From Hungatella sp. UBA5982 (lineage in GTDB: Bacteria > Bacillota > Clostridia > Lachnospirales > Lachnospiraceae), in contig DJBG01000187.1 of the NCBI GenBank assembly GCA_002429965.1, positions 27,641-32,865 on the forward strand: a stretch of 5,225 nucleotides of DNA, given 5' to 3'. This document shows, one piece after another, positions 1 through 5,225 of the stretch. The notes below the pieces were generated by a model. That model had not been told where the DNA came from. It searched no databases and saw only the letters and a list, made by a program, of their open reading frames with translations. Position 1 is the stretch's first letter; every line of letters starts with the position of its first letter. A program made the translations under genes and the position numbers.

Positions 1-534
1 CAAACGACTGGAGTAGATTATAACACTGACGAAGTGGAACGTTTAGCAATGGAAGTTCGTAATTTTTTAAATAGCTTTGATTGGAGAAATGCATCTGATT
101 ATGAAAAGTCCGTTCAGATTGCTAAACGAATTACTAAGGCAGATTACTTGGATCAGGAAGGAACACAGTATTCTTATAGTTGTCTGGTAGATGGAAAAGC
201 CAATTGTAATGGATACACGAATGCAGCATATTTACTTGCGGCCTGTGTGGGATTGCCAGCAAGTGGGCTTGGTTCTGTAAGTCACATATATCCAGTGTTT
301 CTTGTTGATGGTGTATGGTTAGCTTATGAACCAACTAGCAAAGATAACTACTTTACCATTGCTGACATTTACGCTCCATCTACCATTTTAGCAGGTGTAC
401 CACAAATGACTCCAATAGGTGAATATTGTGAAGCTACTGGATACGAGATTCCTTCAAGCGTAGAAGGAAAGTTCCCTGATGTTAGAAATGGTGTAATACG
501 AGGTAAAAATGCATCAGTTATATATTTCAAATAA
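1..534 (+). CDS. Transglutaminase-like domain protein, 3' part (start lies upstream of window)
   Basis: The frame is open from base 1 to the TAA at 532-534 (177 residues visible). A GTG at 34 could be read as a start, but it has no Shine-Dalgarno site and the frame is open upstream, so the gene almost certainly begins outside the window. The visible part carries a transglutaminase-like core. The nucleophile motif NCNGYTNAAYLL has its Cys at 205-207, and the preceding YSCLVDGKA matches the family's 'G.L.dG.a.C.GYa' pattern. The His candidate is in VSHIYPVFLVDGVW (283-285), and the third catalytic position is in YEPT (Glu, 328-330), where many relatives have Asp. The upstream helix with YEKSVQIAKRI fits the 'ekv..ih.yi' stretch that precedes the core. 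Bacterial proteins of this class are mostly extracytoplasmic cysteine proteases or transamidases; the true substrate cannot be read here. Any signal peptide or wall-binding domain would be upstream. A terminator follows directly, so this gene ends its transcription unit. Confidence 0.82.
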   Translation, partial: QTTGVDYNTDEVERLAMEVRNFLNSFDWRNASDYEKSVQIAKRITKADYLDQEGTQYSYSCLVDGKANCNGYTNAAYLLAACVGLPASGLGSVSHIYPVFLVDGVWLAYEPTSKDNYFTIADIYAPSTILAGVPQMTPIGEYCEATGYEIPSSVEGKFPDVRNGVIRGKNASVIYFK

Positions 535-546
535 AAACTTAGAAGG

Positions 547-583
547 AAAAGCTATCGGTTAATTATAATCGGTAGCTTTTTTT
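547..583 (+). terminator. Intrinsic (rho-independent) terminator after the transglutaminase-like gene
   Basis: Bases 547-560 (AAAAGCTATCGGTT) pair with 567-580 (AATCGGTAGCTTTT) in a 14-bp stem with two G-U wobbles and a 6-base loop (AATTAT, 561-566). The T run at 577-583 follows the GC part of the stem, as expected for termination on the + strand. It starts 13 bases after the TAA of the upstream gene. The left arm lacks a long A run outside the stem, so it looks mainly one-directional. It separates the two genes' transcripts, although read-through cannot be excluded. Confidence 0.88.
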
Positions 584-616
584 CTTTGCTTAAAACAATG
601 GAAGAAAATAAAAAAT

Positions 617-622
617 AAGGAG
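617..622 (+). promoter_or_regulatory. Shine-Dalgarno site of the giant surface-protein gene
   Basis: AAGGAG lies five bases upstream of the ATG at 628. In-frame stops at 616-618 (TAA) and 625-627 (TAG) lie just before that ATG, so this site and the stops together fix the start of the downstream gene. Confidence 0.88.
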
Positions 623-627
623 AATAG

Positions 628-3600
628 ATGATTAGTAATTGGATAAATATTAAAAAACTAAATCAGAAAGTTGCTGGATTACTGGCAGCTGTTCTATTTT
701 TAATACCCATATTTACGTATTTGCCACCTGGTATTTTTAATTCCTGGGGCTTTGGTCTGGTGTTTGTCAGTTCTGGACAAGTTGGTCATCCATATTTAAT
801 GGGTAGGGCTAATTCAGAGACTAAAAATACCTGGTTCTTATGCATGAACCAGGGAGCATCTGCCCACAGCAACTATGACTATTCCAAAGTTAATGCGGAT
901 ATTAATTATTTTGATGGAACCATAGAACAAAAAAGACTGTTTTGGGCTTATATTGGTGCATTTAGAAGTTACGATGAAAATACTTCACTAAATATTTTGG
1001 GTGAATGTAGCAAAGATGAAGCAAGACAGGTTGCTTGGTCAAAAGGAAAAAGTAATGGCGGTTCCGGATGGATTGAAAACATGGCCAATGATGGTTTTTT
1101 ATCCTTGGAGAATATTCCAGATGGTTGTAAAAACCCTAAGGTTATCCTCGAATTGATCAGTAAGTTTAATTCCGAAAGCAAGGCCATGTATATCAATGAC
1201 TTAAGAAGTGGCCCCGGTCAGATCAATACAACAAAGCTCTATGAATTAACTGGGCTTTCCGATTGGGAAACATTTAAGAAATATTGTGACATTACGGCTG
1301 TAACGCCAGGACTGGTAATTAACACGGAAGGCCAGAATCTCTCATGGAGCTTCCCTAACGCTCCGGCTGGGCAGAAACCAACCGAAGCGGTCATGAAGAT
1401 TAGCTACGATCCTACCATTTTTAGAGTTTTGGAAGTCGCAGGTGGCTTGGAGTATTTCCAGTGCAATGTACCAGGCTCCCAGCAATTATACCGTGCTAAA
1501 GGAAAATTAAAAGAAATAACATGTGAATTTTTCCTCACTACAAAATACAGTGCAAATGCACCTACTCCGACACCTGGGGATGGCGGTGAGATATCTTTGA
1601 AGGTTTACCAGCATAACGAAACTTTTAAGTCCAATTATAAAGTTGATCTGGAAAAAAGGGATTATGAAACTGGAAATCCTTTACAGGGATCTACATGGCA
1701 GGTCTTGGAGCATTTCGATGATGGCCAGTTAAGTGCTGATGAATCAGATGGTGGAATCATCGAAGATAACATGAGAGAAAACCCAACAACCTGGCAGGAT
1801 TGGCTGGTGTTTGATGATGACCTAGTAACAAATGCCAGTGGGCGAGTTTCCCATAAAGATACCCGCTTTTATGATTTTGGTCATGCATATTGCAATGGCC
1901 ATCCACTTCCCCCGGAACCGGAAATTGATGAATCGGAAGGTGGAGAGGGTGAGGAAGGAGAAGGAAGCGACGAAGCTGATGAAGCGGCAGAAGAGTATGA
2001 ACGATTGATGGAAGAATGGCAAGCGGCAGTAGACGAATGCGAAGCCCGTGCCGCTGCCAGTGGAGGAACCTTCCATCACTGGTTATGTAACAGCGAGGAA
2101 GAACCATCAGAAGAAGAGGCATTTGAAGCGTCAGGCTGTAAGGCTGCCAGGGATGCTGCATATGAAACCTTTATCAATCTTGAGTATGACTACACGTTCC
2201 GGGAAACCAAGCCAAGAGATGGTTATATCATTCATGATCCGGGACATCCGGATGATGTTCCGATTGAAATTATCACAACGGCAGCTTCCGAAGCAGAGAG
2301 ACCTAAAAAATGGAAAAGTACCAGCAATGCAGATATAAGAGTCACAGGATATGTCCGGAACATGGCAAAGGGTAGTTCCGAGGATGCAGACATTGAAGGA
2401 TTTGCTGGATCAGCCATGCAGAGTTTGACTAACAAGGAAATTTCTGAATTAGAGGAATCCGGCCAGATAGATGAAAATGAACTGCTATTAGCTGATAACA
2501 GCGATAAAGTAGCAAGTCCTTCTACATATTCTAAATCCTCTGAGAAAAGCGGAGATCTAATCCTTAAAGAGACCTATGATCTTCCACTTGGGGAAAGAAT
2601 CATCAACAAACTGCTTAAGTTCATCGGCCTTCCTACTGCTTTTGTAGAAGAGAAAGAGATTACCGTGAAGCTTACCGCAAAGAATGAGGAAGAATTATAT
2701 GATGAGGAGTTTGATGCAGAAGAGGAAGAGGAATTCCCGGATGAACTCTTGGATGATGAAGAGGAATCTACTCCATCGCAGGCCCAAAGGAACTCTATGA
2801 ACCGTTCGTTAAGTTATAGCCTGGCTACAGACTCCGATGCCTCCCTTCCTAAGGAAGAAAGAGGAATAAGACAAATTAGTCTTTTGTCAGAAGTTACTGA
2901 TGAAGAACCGGTTATGACAACAACACTTGGTTTGAGTGCTCTCAGCAGAGCTTCCAAGGGGATTGAAGAAGGAGAAGAGGACAGCCAACCGGAAGTAGAT
3001 AAAGGACCGAGTAATAATACCTCCCATACCTTTAAAGTATACGATCACCGTGTACCAGGACAGGTTCATTTCAATAAGAAAGATATGGAATTAAAGGCTG
3101 GGGAGTCTGGAAATTATGATTCCTATGGAGATTCCCAGGGAGATGCAACCTTAGAAGGTGCGGTATACGGTTTGTTTGTGGCAGATCCTATTTACGGACC
3201 AGATACACAACGGGATGACAGTGGAAATGTAACATCCGGTATCGGAGTGGTATTTGATGCAAATGATCTTGTCGCAGTCGCAGCCACAGATAAAAATGGG
3301 GAAGGTTCCTTCTTAACGATAACGGAAAGACCTCATAGTATCTATAATTATAAAGCAGGAAAGATCCAGTACACCGGAAAAGGGTATCCGGAGAACCTGT
3401 ATGTAAAGGACGGATATGAAAAGGCTCAGCCGCAGGAAGAAAAGGGCCGTATCTACAAAGATAATAAGACCATGAATGGGGACAGCTGGATCGGGAGACC
3501 TTTGCTTCTTGGTAACTACTATATAAAAGAACTTTCCCGATCCGAGGGATATGAACTTTCCATTACCGGAAAGGATATGGAGGTTACGAATGCAGAGAAA

Positions 3601-5225
3601 AGTACCCGTGAGTCCTATGGTGACACGGCTGATGCAAAGGTAGATCCGGTAGGATCTGCATGGATATCAATGCAGCTATATAATGCAGTTACTTTCCCGG
3701 AGGGAAATGAGGCTTATGGAAATAAGGAGAACTTACTTCTTCTTGAAACAAAATCAAAGGATGCCACAAATGGCTATAATGTAGTGCTTGACGGGATTCC
3801 GGAAGGAGCAGATGTTTATCTCAATAACGTTACATTGAAACCTGTAGTGATCCAGCAAGTAGATGGAGGAACGTATGTTGATGCAGAGGAAGCACCTTTT
3901 TATCTGACGGCAGAATCAGACTCTGTTTATAAGCGTGACATCAATGGATACATGATTGAGAAACCAGGGGTTACTGCAAGTATAAAAATTCCATACGAAG
4001 CAGTCGGAACTGAAGCAGATAAACTTCCTACGGAAGGAACCGCTACGGCCAGTGATCCTGCAAAGTTTACCAGCACTTTTACGAGCTCAGATAGCAACGT
4101 GAAATATGTAAAAGCCGAATTGGAGCAGATGATGCGTAACTCTCTCCATATGGAAACTCCGAAAGATGGTGATTATTCCACGGTAGATGCCCCTGTCTAT
4201 GATGAGAACCGGACTGTGAATGGTAAAACTGTTTATGGCAAACCGGAGATGGTTCTTGAGATCGATAATGTCACGACTAATAAGTCAATTATCGAAGCAA
4301 TTTTAAACTATTACATCAACGAAAAGGTATTCACCTATGGCGGACTTCAAAAAATTGAATACAGTGGCGGAAAAGCCATTGTAACGGTCGTTGTAGAAAT
4401 GAATCCGGGGAGAACCTTACTGTATCAGACAAATTCCAGAGGTGACATTGTTGCTGCTTACTTAACAAAGCTGAATACAACCTACGGAAGATATGTCATT
4501 AGAAAGTATACAGGGAATGAATTAAATGCCGCAGAAGTTGGTAATACAGGCAAATATATAATCAACGTGACACCAGATTATGAAGTGGGTGATGATGGAA
4601 TCCCAACGGACAAAACCATGTACCCGACAGATATCGAGAGATACCTCCGTTATGCTGCAGGAGAAACCCTTTACGATTACTGGTATTTAAATGGCGACAC
4701 TTACTTAGGCCATACTCCCGTAACCAGGAAAGTCTGGGAGCCGAATTACAAAGAGGTCATTGTAAATGAGGAGAATGTAAGCTCTTCTAAAATACCAAAG
4801 GTTAATTCCATGGAAGAAGTGGCTGACCGGGTGGGCAGCACCTATTATTACTATGACAAGGTTGCAAAGCAGTACATCATTCATGTTGGCTCAAAAGATA
4901 TGGACCTTACCGGAGTAAAATCAGGTAACTTTACAATCGCACTTAATAATGGAAAGACCGTTGTAACAAATGAAGATATAAGTAAGATCGGTTCAAATAA
5001 TGTGTGGGGGTATACGGCCGGGGCCAGCATATCCAATGCAGAATATGTAATACGTGTTTCCGGAGCAGGTGCAGGAGTCTCTACTTCCGTAGAATTTGAT
5101 TCGAATAAGACTTTCATTAAGAATCAGCATTTGATTTGCAATGGATATCAAGATCTGCTTGAGGACGGAAATACAAGAGAAACACCAACCCCTGTGCTGG
5201 AACGTATCATCGGACAGCAGATTAA
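628..5225 (+). CDS. Giant secreted SpaA/Cna-B-type surface protein, 5' part (runs off the window)
   Basis: One frame is open from the ATG at 628 to the last base, at least 1532 codons, with no stop. The start is fixed by AAGGAG five bases upstream and by in-frame stops at 616 and 625. The order is a hydrophobic export segment (about residues 9-31), a thioester-domain-like region with Cys72 and Gln134, a PTPTP hinge, a SpaA/Cna-B prealbumin-like domain with a helical insertion, a long acidic linker, a second SpaA/Cna-B domain and a long beta-rich region. SpaA hallmarks are seen twice: EKRDYETGNPLQGSTW with TFRETKPRDGY, and NKKDMEL, then ATLEGAVYGLF, with YYIKELSRSEGY. Such domains form rigid stalks in Gram-positive adhesins and pilins, often locked by Lys-Asn isopeptide bonds. 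The likely role is adhesion or cell-cell contact at the cell surface; the ligand is unknown. An LPxTG signal or membrane anchor is expected beyond the window but not seen. Proteins of this type occur in Clostridia, often within conjugative elements. Confidence 0.85.
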   Translation, partial: MISNWINIKKLNQKVAGLLAAVLFLIPIFTYLPPGIFNSWGFGLVFVSSGQVGHPYLMGRANSETKNTWFLCMNQGASAHSNYDYSKVNADINYFDGTIEQKRLFWAYIGAFRSYDENTSLNILGECSKDEARQVAWSKGKSNGGSGWIENMANDGFLSLENIPDGCKNPKVILELISKFNSESKAMYINDLRSGPGQINTTKLYELTGLSDWETFKKYCDITAVTPGLVINTEGQNLSWSFPNAPAGQKPTEAVMKISYDPTIFRVLEVAGGLEYFQCNVPGSQQLYRAKGKLKEITCEFFLTTKYSANAPTPTPGDGGEISLKVYQHNETFKSNYKVDLEKRDYETGNPLQGSTWQVLEHFDDGQLSADESDGGIIEDNMRENPTTWQDWLVFDDDLVTNASGRVSHKDTRFYDFGHAYCNGHPLPPEPEIDESEGGEGEEGEGSDEADEAAEEYERLMEEWQAAVDECEARAAASGGTFHHWLCNSEEEPSEEEAFEASGCKAARDAAYETFINLEYDYTFRETKPRDGYIIHDPGHPDDVPIEIITTAASEAERPKKWKSTSNADIRVTGYVRNMAKGSSEDADIEGFAGSAMQSLTNKEISELEESGQIDENELLLADNSDKVASPSTYSKSSEKSGDLILKETYDLPLGERIINKLLKFIGLPTAFVEEKEITVKLTAKNEEELYDEEFDAEEEEEFPDELLDDEEESTPSQAQRNSMNRSLSYSLATDSDASLPKEERGIRQISLLSEVTDEEPVMTTTLGLSALSRASKGIEEGEEDSQPEVDKGPSNNTSHTFKVYDHRVPGQVHFNKKDMELKAGESGNYDSYGDSQGDATLEGAVYGLFVADPIYGPDTQRDDSGNVTSGIGVVFDANDLVAVAATDKNGEGSFLTITERPHSIYNYKAGKIQYTGKGYPENLYVKDGYEKAQPQEEKGRIYKDNKTMNGDSWIGRPLLLGNYYIKELSRSEGYELSITGKDMEVTNAEKSTRESYGDTADAKVDPVGSAWISMQLYNAVTFPEGNEAYGNKENLLLLETKSKDATNGYNVVLDGIPEGADVYLNNVTLKPVVIQQVDGGTYVDAEEAPFYLTAESDSVYKRDINGYMIEKPGVTASIKIPYEAVGTEADKLPTEGTATASDPAKFTSTFTSSDSNVKYVKAELEQMMRNSLHMETPKDGDYSTVDAPVYDENRTVNGKTVYGKPEMVLEIDNVTTNKSIIEAILNYYINEKVFTYGGLQKIEYSGGKAIVTVVVEMNPGRTLLYQTNSRGDIVAAYLTKLNTTYGRYVIRKYTGNELNAAEVGNTGKYIINVTPDYEVGDDGIPTDKTMYPTDIERYLRYAAGETLYDYWYLNGDTYLGHTPVTRKVWEPNYKEVIVNEENVSSSKIPKVNSMEEVADRVGSTYYYYDKVAKQYIIHVGSKDMDLTGVKSGNFTIALNNGKTVVTNEDISKIGSNNVWGYTAGASISNAEYVIRVSGAGAGVSTSVEFDSNKTFIKNQHLICNGYQDLLEDGNTRETPTPVLERIIGQQI
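652..720 (+). other. Export signal / signal-anchor segment (residues 9-31)
   Basis: A basic start (KK at 9-10, K14) is followed by 17 mostly hydrophobic residues, VAGLLAAVLFLIPIFTY (15-31). This is the layout of a Sec signal peptide. No clear A-x-A cleavage motif follows, and a second fairly hydrophobic stretch (GFGLVFV, 41-47) comes soon after, so an uncleaved anchor is possible. Confidence 0.72.
769..1560 (+). other. Cysteine-bearing N-terminal domain, thioester-domain (TED)-like
   Basis: This covers about residues 48-311 of the giant protein. WFLCMNQGA carries Cys72, a segment with KRLFWAYIGAF follows, and then DEARQVAWSKG carries Gln134. Known thioester domains of Gram-positive adhesins show the same order: an aromatic-Cys motif, a helix leading to a Gly, then a 'tQ.AIW' motif whose Gln bonds the Cys. 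Such thioesters bind host or partner surfaces covalently. Here the Cys-Gln spacing is 62 residues, shorter than in the streptococcal examples I recall, and there are five other cysteines in the domain (127, 167, 220, 279, 299). The second half (about 225-311) is beta-rich and ends in the hinge APTPTPGDGG. The TED assignment is an inference from motif order, not a search. Confidence 0.45.
1639..2235 (+). other. SpaA/Cna-B prealbumin-like domain 1, interrupted by an insertion
   Basis: The domain covers about residues 338-536. The first strand is KVDLEKRDYETGNPLQGSTW, which fits the 'v.l.K.D..tg.pL.Ga.f' signature with Lys343 at the isopeptide position. A 'T..G.v' turn appears in VTNASGRVSH. The closing signature YTFRETKPRDGY fits 'Y.l.Et.aP.GY', with Glu526 at the catalytic position. 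Between turn and closing strand lies an insertion of roughly 100 residues. No obvious Asn partner follows in the last strand, so an isopeptide bond is uncertain here. Confidence 0.75.
1891..2160 (+). other. Acidic, helical, four-cysteine insertion inside SpaA domain 1
   Basis: Residues 422-511 start with CNGHPLPPEPE, pass through a Glu/Asp/Gly-rich run (about 430-456), then a likely helix (EEYERLMEEWQAAVDECEA, about 457-474), a turn with FHHWLC, and a second likely helix (AFEASGCKAARDAAYETF, ending about 515). Cysteines are at 422, 471, 487 and 504, with His at 419, 425, 483 and 484. The arrangement suggests a helical hairpin that could be held by disulfides or metal. I recall similar Cys/helix insertions in related clostridial proteins, so it is probably a family feature, but its role is unknown. 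Confidence 0.6.
2245..3042 (+). other. Long acidic and Ser/Thr-rich interdomain linker
   Basis: About residues 540-805. It is low in aromatic residues and rich in Ser, Thr, Glu and Asp. An extreme acidic run lies at 2686-2766 (about residues 687-713; nearly every residue Asp or Glu). One amphipathic/hydrophobic island, ERIINKLLKFIGLPTAF (about 656-672), interrupts it. It probably acts as a flexible, negatively charged spacer between the two SpaA domains. No catalytic motif was recognised. Confidence 0.6.
3061..3591 (+). other. SpaA/Cna-B prealbumin-like domain 2 with apparent isopeptide set
   Basis: About residues 812-988. The first strand QVHFNKKDMEL gives Lys817 in the K-x-D signature. After a loop comes DATLEGAVYGLFVAD, the 'pL.Ga.f.l' element. 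The closing element LLLGNYYIKELSRSEGYEL supplies Glu968, and the last strand MEVTN supplies Asn988. Lys in strand one, Glu in the E-box and Asn in the last strand is the classic Cna-B Lys-Asn isopeptide arrangement. The domain is longer than a minimal Cna-B module because of loops carrying GPDTQRDDSGN and the segment around 3361-3480. Confidence 0.75.
3592..5225 (+). other. Beta-rich C-terminal region of unknown fold (incomplete)
   Basis: About residues 989-1532. The sequence alternates hydrophobic and polar residues with many Gly/Asn turns (for example KAIVTVVVEMNPGRTL, KYIINVTPDYEVGD, KQYIIHVGSKDM), suggesting stacked beta-sandwich modules. It also contains a Tyr/Trp-rich patch (TLYDYWYLNGDTYLGH, about 1345-1360). 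No cysteine occurs until Cys1504. I recognise no named domain. A third SpaA module, a wall-anchor motif or a membrane segment may follow beyond the window. Confidence 0.5.

Noticed and set aside
586..614. Promoter-like pair TTGCTT (586-591) and TAAAAA (609-614) with 17-base spacing.
   Set aside because: The -10 is a poor match and transcription would start inside the ribosome binding site, leaving no usable leader.
598..618. Six-codon mini-ORF (MEENKK) ending just before the Shine-Dalgarno site, as a possible leader peptide.
   Set aside because: It has no ribosome binding site of its own and no regulatory codon pattern; an AT-rich chance ORF is simpler.
1757..2161. Minus-strand 134-codon frame opposite the acidic insertion.
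   Set aside because: It is an antisense shadow of GAA/GAG-rich codons, giving a Leu/Pro/His-rich product with no start signal.
2048..2338. Plus-strand 96-codon frame overlapping the giant gene.
   Set aside because: It lies in another frame inside a clear coding region with recognised SpaA signatures; its product is basic and Met/Arg-rich without domain features.
4881..5117. Minus-strand 78-codon frame, and the other short minus-strand frames at 134-334, 969-1196, 2232-2435 and 2887-3069.
   Set aside because: All are antisense to well-supported coding sequence, with no ribosome binding site or recognisable domain.
5137..5148. CNGY near the end of the giant protein echoes the CNGY nucleophile motif of the transglutaminase-like protein.
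   Set aside because: The four-residue match lacks the surrounding transglutaminase pattern and any His/Asp motif; it is most likely chance.
1..5225. The two genes might be one gene broken by a nonsense mutation, since both lie in the same frame.
   Set aside because: There are three in-frame stops (532, 616, 625), a good terminator, a Shine-Dalgarno site and a fresh export signal between them, so they are separate genes.

Overview
The window looks like part of a low-GC Gram-positive (Firmicutes) genome, most likely a gut-type Clostridia/Lachnospiraceae-like organism. This rests on the moderately AT-rich DNA, frequent AGA/ATA/GGA codons, a strong AAGGAG ribosome binding site, and a surface protein that resembles the large Cna-B/SpaA proteins I know from that group. 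The genus cannot be set from the sequence alone.

Layout, all on the + strand. Positions 1-534 are the 3' end of a gene whose start lies upstream; it encodes a transglutaminase-like cysteine protease/transferase fold. A 93-base gap follows, with a convincing intrinsic terminator (547-583) and a Shine-Dalgarno site (617-622). From 628 to the right edge one uninterrupted reading frame of at least 1532 codons runs out of the window. It encodes a giant, presumably secreted, multidomain surface protein. No RNA gene, CRISPR array, insertion sequence or tandem repeat was seen.

The giant protein reads, from its N-terminus: basic leader and hydrophobic export segment (about residues 9-31); a cysteine-containing N-terminal domain that resembles thioester domains (putative Cys72/Gln134 pair); a PTPTP hinge (312-316); a SpaA/Cna-B prealbumin-like domain (about 338-536) split by an acidic, helical, cysteine-bearing insertion; a long acidic and Ser/Thr-rich linker (about 540-805); a second SpaA/Cna-B domain (about 812-990) with a full apparent Lys/Glu/Asn isopeptide set; and a long beta-rich region of unknown fold up to the window edge. 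The cell-wall or membrane anchor expected at the C-terminus is not in view.

Working together: both gene products probably act at or outside the cell surface, and both belong to fold classes known for Cys- or Lys-based amide/thioester chemistry. The terminator and separate ribosome binding site argue for separate expression units, so a functional link is only a hypothesis. Large SpaA-type proteins of this kind are often carried by clostridial integrative conjugative elements, but no transfer, integrase or relaxase gene lies in this window to test that.
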